Origin: Paenibacillus sp. FSL R10-2734
GTDB lineage: Bacteria; Bacillota; Bacilli; Paenibacillales; Paenibacillaceae
Reading direction: 5' to 3'
Assembly (NCBI RefSeq): GCF_037963865.1
Contig: NZ_CP150170.1
Span: 868,001-932,000 of the forward strand
Length of the DNA stretch: 64,000 nucleotides
The notes beneath the pieces were generated by a model. It had not been told where the DNA came from. It made no database searches and was given only the letters and a program-made list of their open reading frames with translations. The translations under genes and the position numbers were made by a program. Shown piece by piece: positions 42,568 through 51,813 of this stretch. The stretch's first letter is position 1, and every line of letters begins with the position of its first letter.

Positions 42568-42748
42568 AGGGAATTCCTCCCCAAAATTCTAGGGTAATTG
42601 GTCGTCACATATATAATCAGGGAAAATCTCCCTAAAATTCGTCTGTTTTGGTGGGGATTTAAGGAATTCCCCTGATTTTTAGGGAGGAATTCCCTGATTC
42701 CGTCCATTATAAGCGAATATCGAGTATTTTCAGGGAGGTTTTCCTAAT
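42568..42748. repeat. Palindrome array A (RGGGA-N5-TCCCY cores)
   Basis: Cores AGGGA-N5-TCCCY start at 42568 (ending TCCCC), 42619 and 42681; a fourth at 42732 has lost one C. A larger GGGG/CCCC inverted repeat sits at 42653. Core starts are 51, 62 and 51 bases apart. Linkers resemble those of a second array at 59645-59873. The first core begins 3 bases after the IS end. No gene is seen in the stretch 42278-42978. Confidence 0.75.
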
Positions 42749-42765
42749 TAGTTTTAAACCCACTT

Positions 42766-42846
42766 CGCCCACCGCACATCCCCACGGCCATCGTCCATCC
42801 CCGTCGCACATTCATGCTGAACATCACCCACCGCCATCGCCAAACA
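42766..42846. repeat. C-rich degenerate tandem repeat
   Basis: The plus strand is strongly C-rich and G-poor with recurring CCACCGCACATC, CCGTCGCACATT and CACCCACCGCCATCG words. No reading frame with a ribosome binding site was found. It lies between array A and the amylase terminator. Confidence 0.4.
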
Positions 42847-42897
42847 TAAAAGGATCTAAGGACTAAGTGAGAGCCTATTCTTTGACTTTTCTAACCA

Positions 42898-42955
42898 AGA
42901 AGAAGCTGCCCCTTAAGTAGTATTCACTACTTTTGAGGGCAGCCTCTTTTTTTAT
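42898..42955. terminator. Terminator hairpin downstream of the alpha-amylase gene
   Basis: GAAGCTGCCC pairs with GGGCAGCCTC, and an inner AAGTAGT-ATTC-ACTACTT hairpin adds 7 bp. The better T-run is on the plus strand, so it may also insulate against read-through from the IS. Confidence 0.7.
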
Positions 42956-42978
42956 AGATGGAACTTTATTTCACAGTC

Positions 42979-44451
42979 CTATTTTTTGTCGACTTCTACA
43001 TCAGGTAGGGCCCATACGGATACGCTGCCACCGTTGACCGGGAAGGTAGCCCAGCCATCTTTTTCAATCGTTATAGTCGCCTTGTGATTGTGGGTGAAAT
43101 CTATCCATGCTTCACCCGCGCGTTGTACCCCTACGAACATTTTCTTCTGACCATTCTCACCGTTACTAATCACAACCGCGCAGCCGGAGCGTTCGATGTC
43201 TTTCGCGCCGAGCCGTGTCCAACCAATCGTGTTGGGATGGTCGAAATAATCCTTCTGTTCACCATAGGCTTTGTGATAGCGGGTGTACAACAGTGGATCA
43301 ATCGCTGCTTTTTTGCCCGCCACGGGTGAAGGTCCCTCGATCCCATAATAATCGCCATAAAAGACCACAGGATATCCATCGCGTCGGAGTAGGATAAGCG
43401 CATACGCACTTTGCTTAAACCAATCATCCACCCACGATTCCAGAGCCTCATGAGGCTGAGAATCATGATTGTCCACGAACGTTACGGCGTTGGTGGGATG
43501 GGTCTGCACCAGTGTGTCATCTAGAATTTTGGTCAGATCAAAGTTTCTACCCCCCAAGGAAGCTGAATGAAGCTTGTAGTGAAGGGATACATCGAAGAGG
43601 TCGATTTTATATTCGACGGTATTCAGGAATTGTCGGCATGACTCTAGATCGGAATTCCAAAACTCCCCGACAATATAGAAATCCTTCTCACATTTATTAA
43701 ACATCTCTACCGCGAATTCTTTTACAAACTCATGGTTGATGTGCTTGATGGCATCTAAGCGAAAGCCGCTGCAGTGGAGTGTGTCCACCAGCCATTTTCC
43801 CCACTGGATCATCTCTTTTTTGACGTCCGGATGACTGTAATCGATATTTGCGAACATTAGATAATCGTAGTTACCGAACTCGTCGTCAACATTCTGGTTC
43901 CATGTTTTATTCTCGCCTACGATACGAAATACACCTGTTCGCCCCGATTTGGCGTCAAAGTCAGTGCCGTTAAAATGATTGTGATTCCATTTAAAAGAGG
44001 AATGCTCCTCTCCGCGGCCAGGGAATGTGAATTTAGTCCAGCCCTCGATATCGAAAGGCTTCGAGATTTCTTTCATCCGATCATTGCGGTCGACCTCGAT
44101 GACCTGGAATTTTTCTTTTTCATCTGCGCCTGCCTTATGATTCATGACCAAATCAACGTAAACGGCGATGCCATTCTTTTGACATTCCGAAATCGCATTG
44201 ATGAGCGCTTGTTTCGTGCCATACTTGGTGCGTATTGTACCTTTTTGATCATATTCGCCCAGATCGTACAGATCATACACGCCATAACCCGTATCTTCGG
44301 CGGAGACGGCCTTTGTCACAGGAGGTACCCAAACAGAATCAATGCCTACGGCTTTTAGCGCGGGTGCCGTTTCTCTTAACCGATCCCAGTGTTTTCCATC
44401 CGCAGCAACATGCCATTCAAAAAACTGCATCATTGTATGGTTCCTCTTCAT
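42979..44451 (-). CDS. Cytoplasmic alpha-amylase (GH13)
   Basis: The 490-residue enzyme hydrolyses alpha-1,4-glucans to shorter maltodextrins. GH13 regions are complete: DLVMNHKAG, GFRLDAIKHI (nucleophile Asp), IVGEFWNSD (acid/base Glu) and VTFVDNHDSQP (third acid). MMQFFEWHVAADGKHWDRL and VPPVTKA are typical of GH13_5 liquefying-type amylases. No signal peptide is present, so it acts inside the cell. I start at ATG 44451 (GGAGG 8 bases upstream); an earlier start at 44505 lacks a ribosome binding site. It is downstream of, and in line with, the diguanylate cyclase gene. Confidence 0.93.
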   Translation of the reverse strand: MKRNHTMMQFFEWHVAADGKHWDRLRETAPALKAVGIDSVWVPPVTKAVSAEDTGYGVYDLYDLGEYDQKGTIRTKYGTKQALINAISECQKNGIAVYVDLVMNHKAGADEKEKFQVIEVDRNDRMKEISKPFDIEGWTKFTFPGRGEEHSSFKWNHNHFNGTDFDAKSGRTGVFRIVGENKTWNQNVDDEFGNYDYLMFANIDYSHPDVKKEMIQWGKWLVDTLHCSGFRLDAIKHINHEFVKEFAVEMFNKCEKDFYIVGEFWNSDLESCRQFLNTVEYKIDLFDVSLHYKLHSASLGGRNFDLTKILDDTLVQTHPTNAVTFVDNHDSQPHEALESWVDDWFKQSAYALILLRRDGYPVVFYGDYYGIEGPSPVAGKKAAIDPLLYTRYHKAYGEQKDYFDHPNTIGWTRLGAKDIERSGCAVVISNGENGQKKMFVGVQRAGEAWIDFTHNHKATITIEKDGWATFPVNGGSVSVWALPDVEVDKK

Positions 44452-44590
44452 TTCATTTGCCTCCATATCCCATAAAGCGAATTTTGATCTATATACTGAT
44501 CGCAAACTTCAGATAACTCTTATTAAACTTAAAAATCGACAATGAAAATAAGGCCGTCTGTTGAGCGCTCTAACAGGGGATTGGGATGTA

Positions 44591-46183
44591 TTATACGGGC
44601 GAATAAAGAGAAATGTTCGAGCTCTGGGAGAGATGGACTGCGTTACGTCCGTTTCGTTTGGCACTATACAGGGCATGATCGGCTTCTGACAGCAGCTCTT
44701 CCAGTGTATCTTCTGGGCTTAATGCCTCTACGACTCCGAAGCTGGCAGTCACATGAATAGGCCCGATGATGGTATGCAATGTACTATGTTCAATATCCGC
44801 GCGGATGGTATCGCAGAGCAATGCAGCTTGCTTCAGGGATGTGCCAGGTAGAGTGATCACAAATTCCTCCCCACCATAACGACCGAAGATGTCACCCTCC
44901 CGCATATGTCTGTTGCATACCTGGACAATATGCTGAAGAGCTTGATCTCCATATTGGTGTCCGTATCGATCATTAATGTTCTTGAAGAAGTCTACATCCA
45001 GCAAAATAATCGATATTGAACTCTGATTGCTCGCGGCCTGAAAGAGAAGCTCTTGGCTCAGCTCCAAAAAATAGGTGCGGTTATAAATCCCCGTCAGGCT
45101 GTCCATCGTTGCCAATTGACGAAGCTTGTCTTGTAGCAGTGTTCGTTCAGTCACGTCAATCAGCATGATCATCTGCCCTGCTAAATATCCCCCTTGTTTC
45201 TGTACAGGAGAGGAGCGAATTTGATAGTAACAAATCTCATCTCCTTTGTTCCAGGCCACTTCCCGTTCATCACGTAGTAGCGGCTGTGCATCCATAACAT
45301 AGGACAAGGCATCTTTGCCTGCATTAAGAAACAGCTGTGCCAGCGGTTTGCCAATCGCCGAGGCATTAAGTCCTTCTATCATATCCGCGGCTGCGCGATT
45401 GTAATCGACCAGCATATCCGATCGATCGGTGACAAGCACGCCGTCTCGCATGCTTTCGAACAAATTCTCTCGAGCGATAGGCGCAGCTGTTAGCATACCT
45501 CTCGATAGGATGGCCCAGATATACAGGGTGGAGGTGATGCTCATGATGATCGGAACGGGGTCCATACCGTAGGGAGTCAGGCCGATCAAATATAAAAAAG
45601 AGCCTAACGTTGGAAGGCTTAGTCCAATTAGAATGGTAACGATTTGTCTGCGGTATACCCGCTTCATCCGTTTCCACTGCCACAACATGAGGCAGATGGC
45701 TGCCAGCAGACAGCCAAAGGTAAAGCTGCCGTGAACGATATACCAAGGTCCCATCACTACATCAACGAGTGGGGAAGGGGTATTGTCCCGCAAATAAATG
45801 GATTTATAGAAGAGGTGGTGATAATCATTAGTCCATACAAGCAGTGTGGTCAAGATCGGAATGATAAATAATGCCGCTCGCATGCCCTTTTTAATCAGCC
45901 TCTCCAGCCCTACAAAATGCATCACCATGATAAGGCTAGCCGGTGCAATAAAGGGCATCCCCAGATACTCTACCTTAATCCAAAAGCTCATTTCCGCAAG
46001 TGTTTTTCCCGACAGTTCTAGTGCGAAGCCGAAGGTATAGATCGCGGAAGCGCAGGAGCTTATAACAAAGGCTCTGATGCCTAAGAAATCTGTTTTTTTA
46101 TAATAGGCGAAAAGGGCTAGTAAGACGCTTAGGACACCTGATATAGCCACGATAACAATGTAATTCGAAATTACGGATCCCAT
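44591..46183 (-). CDS. Diguanylate cyclase with 7TM sensor and PAS domain
   Basis: The 530-residue protein has an N-terminal 7TM histidine-kinase-type sensor (about residues 1-220), a PAS domain (about 225-345) and a GGDEF domain (about 360-520). The catalytic motif is GGEEF in FGRYGGEEFVITLPG, and RxxD (REGD) five residues before it is the product-inhibition I-site, so it should make c-di-GMP and be feedback inhibited. I start at ATG 46183; GTAGGAG lies upstream and a TTG at 46204 would overlap it. The short gap to the amylase (140 bases) shows no terminator. Confidence 0.92.
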   Translation of the reverse strand: MGSVISNYIVIVAISGVLSVLLALFAYYKKTDFLGIRAFVISSCASAIYTFGFALELSGKTLAEMSFWIKVEYLGMPFIAPASLIMVMHFVGLERLIKKGMRAALFIIPILTTLLVWTNDYHHLFYKSIYLRDNTPSPLVDVVMGPWYIVHGSFTFGCLLAAICLMLWQWKRMKRVYRRQIVTILIGLSLPTLGSFLYLIGLTPYGMDPVPIIMSITSTLYIWAILSRGMLTAAPIARENLFESMRDGVLVTDRSDMLVDYNRAAADMIEGLNASAIGKPLAQLFLNAGKDALSYVMDAQPLLRDEREVAWNKGDEICYYQIRSSPVQKQGGYLAGQMIMLIDVTERTLLQDKLRQLATMDSLTGIYNRTYFLELSQELLFQAASNQSSISIILLDVDFFKNINDRYGHQYGDQALQHIVQVCNRHMREGDIFGRYGGEEFVITLPGTSLKQAALLCDTIRADIEHSTLHTIIGPIHVTASFGVVEALSPEDTLEELLSEADHALYSAKRNGRNAVHLSQSSNISLYSPV

Positions 46184-46282
46184 AGGTCTATTGTCTCCTA
46201 CCAAGGAAAGATATGGATAAATATTACCACATATCTACAAATATATAAAAATCACTTCAATCGAAACCTGAAAAAATGTTTC

Positions 46283-46377
46283 CTAGACAAAATGACGCAA
46301 TTTAGCGGGAGCTATTTTACTAATTGTCTAGTGAGAGTGCGGTGAGCAGCGTGTAACATGTTAGTTAACGCTACACG
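46283..46377 (+). promoter_or_regulatory. Control region of the ABC-importer operon with TAGACAA half-sites
   Basis: CTAGACAA (46283-46290) and TTGTCTAG (46324-46331) form an 8-base inverted repeat 33 bases apart, matching the half-site of the palindrome beside pucR at 54926. A second inverted repeat, CGTGTA/TACACG, spans 46350-46377. Both precede the first importer gene by less than 200 bases. Confidence 0.45.
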
Positions 46378-46464
46378 ACATTGGACTATAACTTAATATA
46401 CTCTAAATTGAGTCAGTTTAATTAACATTGTATCCATAACTAATTTTAATAAGGGGGGCTGGGG

Positions 46465-47247
46465 ATGTCATCACTCGCGACCAATATTCCTGAGATTCAG
46501 CTGGAAAATGTTGAAATGCGCTATCAGACAGAAGCTACGGAAGTGCTTGCGTTGCATCAGGTGAGTCTTGATATTGCAAAGGGGGAGTTCGTCTCACTAC
46601 TCGGACCTTCCGGATGTGGCAAAACAACGCTTTTGAGACTAATGGCCGATCTTATCGCACCAACAGGTGGGAACATTGTAGTAGCTGGAAAAAGTGCTAG
46701 AGAAGCAAGGCTGGCGCAGAAATATGGCATTGTTTTTCAAAGTCCAGTGTTATACGACTGGCGAAAAGTGAAGCATAACATCACATTGCCACTGGAGCTG
46801 ATGGGGGTAAAGAAGTCAATCCGTGAGGAAAAGGCGATGGAGCTTCTTGATCTGGTGGGGCTGCAGAGCTTTGCGGATAAATATCCGTGGCAGCTCAGCG
46901 GCGGGATGCAGCAGCGTGTAGCGATTGCCAGAGCGCTATCGATGGAGCCGGAAATTCTGCTCATGGATGAGCCGTTCTCTGCGCTGGATGAATTTACGCG
47001 TGAGCGATTGAATGAAGAGTTATTGTCTGTCTGGAGTAAAGTGCAGAACACAATTGTTTTTGTAACTCATAGTATTCCTGAATCTATATTCCTCTCTGAC
47101 CGGGTGTTTGTTCTTTCCCCACATCCAGGTCGCTTGTCCGCGGTGGTTGAAATTCCTCTGCCACGTCCACGAACGGCGGAAATGAGAAACAGCCCAGAGT
47201 TTTTCGAACTGATCGCAAGTATTCGCGACAGCTTCGAAGGGGTGTAG
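46465..47247 (+). CDS. ABC transporter ATP-binding protein (nitrate/sulfonate/pyrimidine type)
   Basis: The 260-residue ATPase has Walker A GPSGCGKTT, Q-loop FQSPVLYDWRKVKHNI, signature LSGGMQQRVAIARA, Walker B ILLMDEPFSALD and switch His in FVTHSIPESIFL. It is of the SsuB/TauB/ThiZ type. Two permeases and an NMT1/THI5-like binding protein follow, and the same operon then encodes beta-alanine catabolic enzymes. I infer a pyrimidine or related degradation substrate; sulfonates or thiamin precursors are alternatives. It ends 2 bases before the first permease. Confidence 0.9.
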   Translation: MSSLATNIPEIQLENVEMRYQTEATEVLALHQVSLDIAKGEFVSLLGPSGCGKTTLLRLMADLIAPTGGNIVVAGKSAREARLAQKYGIVFQSPVLYDWRKVKHNITLPLELMGVKKSIREEKAMELLDLVGLQSFADKYPWQLSGGMQQRVAIARALSMEPEILLMDEPFSALDEFTRERLNEELLSVWSKVQNTIVFVTHSIPESIFLSDRVFVLSPHPGRLSAVVEIPLPRPRTAEMRNSPEFFELIASIRDSFEGV

Positions 47248-47249
47248 GG

Positions 47250-48062
47250 ATGAAAGGGGGCAGTATCTTTGTACGAGGTCGCCTGCTGCCGTTGTTTGTC
47301 TGGATATTTGGCCTGCTGCTAGTCTGGGAAGGGACTTCCTGGATGCTGCTCCATGTAATAGAGACACCTCTAGCTCAGTCCAAGGTGCCCTATGTTCATG
47401 AAGTGCTATCCACACTGTGGAAGTATAGTGGCACGCTTCTGAAAGAGGGGGCCGCGACCTTCGGTAATGCTGGTGTCGGCTTCCTGATTGGGGCAGTGGC
47501 GGGTGCCTCGCTGGCAGTGCTGATGAGCTTGTCGAAGACCATAGAGCAGTTAACTTTTCCTTACGCTATTGCCTCGCAGATGATTCCGATTCTGGGGCTT
47601 GCGCCAATCATTTATGGGATTGTGCGCGATGAGCAGACGTCACGGATTATTATTTCGGGATATATCACCTTTTTCCCGGTGGCTCTGAACATGCTGCGCG
47701 GTTTACGAAGTGTAGATCCTTCCGCACTGGAATTAATGCATTCTTACGCGGCCAAGCCTTGGGCTGTCTATTGGAAGCTCAGATTTCCGGCGGCCCTTCC
47801 GGGTTTGTTCGGGGGACTAAAGATTGCTGCCCCGCTTGCTGTGACTGGTGCTATCCTAGTGGAGCTTATGGGCGCACAGCATGGGATTGGTGTAATTATG
47901 CTGCGCAATCTCTACTACGGCAGCTCTCATACCTATATGTTCTGGTCTACGGTGATTGTAGGTGCTTTGCTGGGGATTGCAAGCTATTGGTTGATCAGTC
48001 TAATAGAACGACTGGTAGCGCCGTGGCAGCCTGAATATCGCCCGAAAGGGGGCAGTCACTAA
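47250..48062 (+). CDS. ABC transporter permease 1
   Basis: The 270-residue protein has about six helices and the TauC/SsuC-type loop LRSVDPSALELMHSYAAKPWAVYWKLRFPAALPGLFGGLKIAAPLAVTGAILVE. It belongs to the same BPD_transp_1 branch as the next gene, and the two probably form a heterodimeric pore. Its stop shares the last base with the next ATG (TAATG). Confidence 0.9.
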   Translation: MKGGSIFVRGRLLPLFVWIFGLLLVWEGTSWMLLHVIETPLAQSKVPYVHEVLSTLWKYSGTLLKEGAATFGNAGVGFLIGAVAGASLAVLMSLSKTIEQLTFPYAIASQMIPILGLAPIIYGIVRDEQTSRIIISGYITFFPVALNMLRGLRSVDPSALELMHSYAAKPWAVYWKLRFPAALPGLFGGLKIAAPLAVTGAILVELMGAQHGIGVIMLRNLYYGSSHTYMFWSTVIVGALLGIASYWLISLIERLVAPWQPEYRPKGGSH

Positions 48063-48979
48063 TGGAAACCAACTCTGTTCGGGAGACCTCGTTTATAGGC
48101 TCAACTAGTAAAGAAATGGCTCAGCCAGTGCTAACGGCTACGCAGAAGAGTGTCGCGACAGGCTCGAAGCCTGTGGTAGTTGCAAAGAGTAAAGGTGGCT
48201 CACGTAGGTCGAAGAAAGTTTTTAACGCAGGGGTGCTACTGCCAGTATTAGCGGGTGTATTGTTTCTTGCGCTATGGGAATTTCAATTTTTTCATAAGAT
48301 CTTTGATCTGAAAAAATATCAACTTCCGCTGCCTACAGCTATCGCCGAAACCATGAGAGATAATTTCAGCTTGTTGTTGGCCTATACAGGATACACTCTC
48401 GCAGAGGCTGTGCTGGGTATGTTGGTTGGTTCTGCTATCGGTTTTCTGATCGCCTTAGCGGCTACAGCTTGGCCGCGTTGGGGTAGTGGAAGCTTAACGC
48501 TTGTTGCCGCACTAAATGCTGTGCCCATCGTCGCGCTCGCGCCCATTATGAACCTATGGTTCGGGGATGGGATTGGTTCGCGAATTGCCATAGTAACGGC
48601 AACTACGATGGCTGCGATGGCGATCAACGCCTATAAAGGCATGGCAGCCATTGATCCGCTGGCACTGGATTTGATGCATTCCTATGCGGCGGGTAAACCT
48701 GCAGTGTTCCGTTATCTGCGGATTCAGAGCAGCCTGCCTTATGTATTTACGGCGCTGAAAATTAACGCCACCGCCAGCATGATCGGGGCGATTGTCGGGG
48801 AATTCTTTTTTTCCTCGAAAGGGCTTGGGTATCTGCTCTCCAATTCCATTAAAGTCGCCAAAATGCCGCTAGGCTGGTCCTGTATTGTTCTAGCTGCAAT
48901 TGCCGGTGTGATCTTCTATTTAGTGGTCGAGCGACTTGAGAAAGTGTTCATCAAGTGGCATCCTTCGCAACGTACGTGA
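48062..48979 (+). CDS. ABC transporter permease 2
   Basis: The 305-residue permease has a longer hydrophilic N-terminus (about 65 residues, rich in Ser, Thr and Lys, ending GGSRRSKK) before the first helix, then the typical core with AAIDPLALDLMHSYAAGKPAVFRYLRIQSSLPYVFTALKINATASMIGAIVGEFF. It is paralogous to the first permease and coupled to it by a one-base overlap. Confidence 0.9.
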   Translation: METNSVRETSFIGSTSKEMAQPVLTATQKSVATGSKPVVVAKSKGGSRRSKKVFNAGVLLPVLAGVLFLALWEFQFFHKIFDLKKYQLPLPTAIAETMRDNFSLLLAYTGYTLAEAVLGMLVGSAIGFLIALAATAWPRWGSGSLTLVAALNAVPIVALAPIMNLWFGDGIGSRIAIVTATTMAAMAINAYKGMAAIDPLALDLMHSYAAGKPAVFRYLRIQSSLPYVFTALKINATASMIGAIVGEFFFSSKGLGYLLSNSIKVAKMPLGWSCIVLAAIAGVIFYLVVERLEKVFIKWHPSQRT

Positions 48980-49118
48980 GTTCTATTACATCATTACATC
49001 CGGCTCTAGTGGGAATGGAAAAGAGAAACCACCCATGGCTGTATGCATAAAGCGCACCACGATGATTGTCCATACTGTGCTGTTACAAATATAAATTACG
49101 GTAGGGGGAGTTCGATTG

Positions 49119-50216
49119 ATGAACGGGAAAAAACGAAAATTTCGTGGTGGGTTGTTGGCGGTAGTGATGATGTTGGTAGTTTCTTTAATGGCAGGGTGTG
49201 GGGGCAATAATAATTCGGCGGCTGAGGCTACTGCTGGGCCGGAGACTACTGCAGCTCCTGAGGCAAGTGCAACTACTGAACCGGCGGCTGATCCCGTCAC
49301 GGTGAAATTGCAGCTAAAATGGGTGCCACAAGCACAATTCGCTGGCTACTTTGTGGCGCAGGATAAAGGATATTACGAGGAAGAAGGATTGAAGGTTGAG
49401 ATCATGCCCGGTGGGCCGGATATCGTTCCGGAACAGCAAGTGGCAGGTGGCTCCGCGGATATCGGTGTTGGCTGGGTAGCCAGCTTGCTTCCGAGTCTTG
49501 AGCAGGGAATGCCGCTGGTGCAAATCGCTCAGGTCTATCAAAAGAGCGGCTTGGTCCTGGTCTCCAAAAAATCTGCAGGAATTAACTCGCCAGCCGATCT
49601 TAAGGGCAAAAAGGTCGGAAACTGGATGGGTGGCAACGAATTTGAACTGTTAGCTCTATTTGATAAATATAAGTTTGATCCGAACAAGGATCTAAGCTTT
49701 ACGAAGCAAGGTTTTACGATGGATCAGTTCTTAGGCGACCAAATCGATGCGGCCTCGGCGATGACTTATAACGAGTATCAGGTTGTACTGGAGTCAGGCA
49801 TTAAAGCGGAGGATCTAAATGTCATCGATATGAACGCAGAAGGTGTAGCGATGCTTGAGGATAACTTGTTCGCCAATAAGGAATGGCTTGCAGAGAACAA
49901 GGAGATTGCGGCGAAGTTTCTTCGTGCCTCTTTAAAAGGCTGGAAAGACGCCATTGCCGATCCTGCGGCTGCAGTGGACAGTGTAATGAAGCAAGCGGAA
50001 GACGGCAGTACAACGAAGGAGCATCAATTGACGATGATGACCGAGGTTGCCAAGTTGATTCTGCCTGAGGGCTTTGATAGTGCCAAGATGGGATATACCG
50101 ATGCGGCGGCATTCCAGCAAACGGCGGATATTTCCCAAAAGTTCGGCGTAATTAAAGAACCGGCCAAGGTAGATGAGGCTTACACGAACGAAATTGTAGA
50201 AATGGCGGCAAAATAA
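49119..50216 (+). CDS. NMT1/THI5-like substrate-binding lipoprotein
   Basis: The 365-residue protein has a lipoprotein signal with MAGCGG, an Ala/Thr-rich linker, and an NMT1/THI5-like fold: VKLQLKWVPQAQFAGYFVAQDKGYYEEEGLKVEIMPGGPDI, GGSADIGVGW and LKGKKVGNWMGGNEFE. Homologues bind hydroxymethylpyrimidine-like or other pyrimidine ligands, which agrees with the downstream pyrimidine genes; exact specificity is inferred. I start at ATG 49119 with GGGGGAG 8 bases upstream. A long perfect hairpin follows the stop. Confidence 0.88.
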   Translation: MNGKKRKFRGGLLAVVMMLVVSLMAGCGGNNNSAAEATAGPETTAAPEASATTEPAADPVTVKLQLKWVPQAQFAGYFVAQDKGYYEEEGLKVEIMPGGPDIVPEQQVAGGSADIGVGWVASLLPSLEQGMPLVQIAQVYQKSGLVLVSKKSAGINSPADLKGKKVGNWMGGNEFELLALFDKYKFDPNKDLSFTKQGFTMDQFLGDQIDAASAMTYNEYQVVLESGIKAEDLNVIDMNAEGVAMLEDNLFANKEWLAENKEIAAKFLRASLKGWKDAIADPAAAVDSVMKQAEDGSTTKEHQLTMMTEVAKLILPEGFDSAKMGYTDAAAFQQTADISQKFGVIKEPAKVDEAYTNEIVEMAAK

Positions 50217-50232
50217 GAAATTGAACTCATAG

Positions 50233-50274
50233 TTATAATAGATGACCGCCCGTTTTGGCGGTCATCTATTATAA
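50233..50274 (+). other. Perfect 18-bp intercistronic hairpin
   Basis: TTATAATAGATGACCGCC and its exact complement enclose CGTTTT. No T-run follows, so it is more likely an mRNA-stabilising or processing element after the binding-protein gene than a full terminator. Confidence 0.7.
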
Positions 50275-50318
50275 TCAGCAGTCCATCTGTGCATCTGAAA
50301 TAGAAAGAGGTGCGAGCT

Positions 50319-51782
50319 ATGTCTCTCCTAGTAACGCAGGCTGAAAGAGTTAAAAATTATGTGAATGGAGCTTGGGTAGAATCGTCGTCCGGGCGAGATG
50401 AAGAGGTATATAATCCGGCGACAGGTGAAGTGATTGCCTACGTACCGATTTCTAGCAAGGAAGAATTGGATACGGCGGTCGAGGCGGCTGCGGTGGCATT
50501 TCAATCGTGGAAAAGGGTCGCTGTGCCGCGTCGTGCCCGCTACTTCTTTCAATATCAACAGCTACTGGTAGCGCATTGGAATGAGCTGGCTGAGCTGATT
50601 ACGCTAGAGAATGGCAAAAGTCTGGAAGAAGCACAAGGTGAAGTGCAGCGCGGCATTGAGTGTGTGGAATTTGCTGCAGGCATCCCTACGCTGATGATGG
50701 GCAGCCAGCTTCCGGACATTGCTACCGGAATTGAATCCGGGATGTATCGCTATCCACTGGGGGTGGTCGGGGGGATTGCTCCGTTTAATTTTCCGATGAT
50801 GGTCCCTTGCTGGATGTTTCCTCTAGCCATTGCTTGCGGGAATACCTTTGTGCTGAAGCCTTCTGAGCGTACGCCACTATTAGTCAATCGATTGGCAGAG
50901 TTATTTGCCGAAGCGGGTTTCCCATCAGGTGTGCTGAATATTGTTCATGGGGCGCATGAGGTTGTAAATGGGCTGCTGGAGCATGATGAGGTGAAGGCAA
51001 TTTCGTTCGTGGGTTCGCAGCCGGTAGCGGAATATGTATATAAGACAGGGACGGCCCAGGGGAAGCGGGTTCAGGCGTTAGCAGGCGCCAAGAATCATTC
51101 GATTGTGCTGCCTGATGCGGAGCTGGACAATGCGGTGAAAAATATAATTGCGGCAGCTTTTGGCTCTGCGGGAGAGCGGTGTATGGCTTGCTCGGTCGTG
51201 GTGGTTCATGAGGCTATCGCTGACGAGCTAGTGGGTCGTCTGACGGCTGCTGCGGATGAGCTTGAAATTGGGAATGGCGCCGATGACGGGGTGTTTTTGG
51301 GTCCGGTAATTCGCCAGTCGAATAAGGATCGGACCCTTTATTACATTGAGACTGGTGAAGCTGAGGCAGCTAAGCTTGTGAGAGATGGGCGGAAAGATGC
51401 TGCTACGGGAGGTGCTGGTTATTTTATCGGACCGACGATATTTGATCATGTACAGCCGGGAATGGCCATCTGGAGGGATGAGATTTTCGCGCCGGTATTG
51501 TCAGTGATCCGTGTGAAGAGTCTGAGTGAAGCCATTGCGGTAACCAATCAGTCTCCATTCGCGAATGGGGCGTGCATTTATACAGATAGCGCTAAAGCGA
51601 TCCGTGAATTCCGAGAAGAAATTGATGCAGGGATGCTGGGTGTGAATCTGGGTGTGCCTGCGCCAATGGCCTTTTTCCCCTTCTCAGGTTATAAGAAATC
51701 GTTCTATGGAGATCTGCATGCCAATGGGCGTGATGGGGTGGAGTTCTATACGCGTAAAAAGATGATCACTGCCCGTTATTAG
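50319..51782 (+). CDS. mmsA: CoA-acylating methylmalonate/malonate-semialdehyde dehydrogenase
   Basis: The 487-residue aldehyde dehydrogenase is of the MmsA/IolA type: VGGIAPFNFPMMVPCWMFPLAIACGN, AGAKNHSIVLPDA (in place of the usual LGGK) and FGSAGERCMACSVVVV (nucleophile Cys). It oxidises malonate or methylmalonate semialdehyde to acetyl- or propionyl-CoA. Beside an omega-aminotransferase and pyrimidine-reduction genes this fits the last step of beta-alanine (from uracil) or beta-aminoisobutyrate (from thymine) breakdown. ATG 50319 is chosen, with AAAGAGG 8 bases upstream. Confidence 0.92.
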   Translation: MSLLVTQAERVKNYVNGAWVESSSGRDEEVYNPATGEVIAYVPISSKEELDTAVEAAAVAFQSWKRVAVPRRARYFFQYQQLLVAHWNELAELITLENGKSLEEAQGEVQRGIECVEFAAGIPTLMMGSQLPDIATGIESGMYRYPLGVVGGIAPFNFPMMVPCWMFPLAIACGNTFVLKPSERTPLLVNRLAELFAEAGFPSGVLNIVHGAHEVVNGLLEHDEVKAISFVGSQPVAEYVYKTGTAQGKRVQALAGAKNHSIVLPDAELDNAVKNIIAAAFGSAGERCMACSVVVVHEAIADELVGRLTAAADELEIGNGADDGVFLGPVIRQSNKDRTLYYIETGEAEAAKLVRDGRKDAATGGAGYFIGPTIFDHVQPGMAIWRDEIFAPVLSVIRVKSLSEAIAVTNQSPFANGACIYTDSAKAIREFREEIDAGMLGVNLGVPAPMAFFPFSGYKKSFYGDLHANGRDGVEFYTRKKMITARY

Positions 51783-51813
51783 AGAAAATGAGCTACTGAG
51801 AGGAGAAAAGGTT

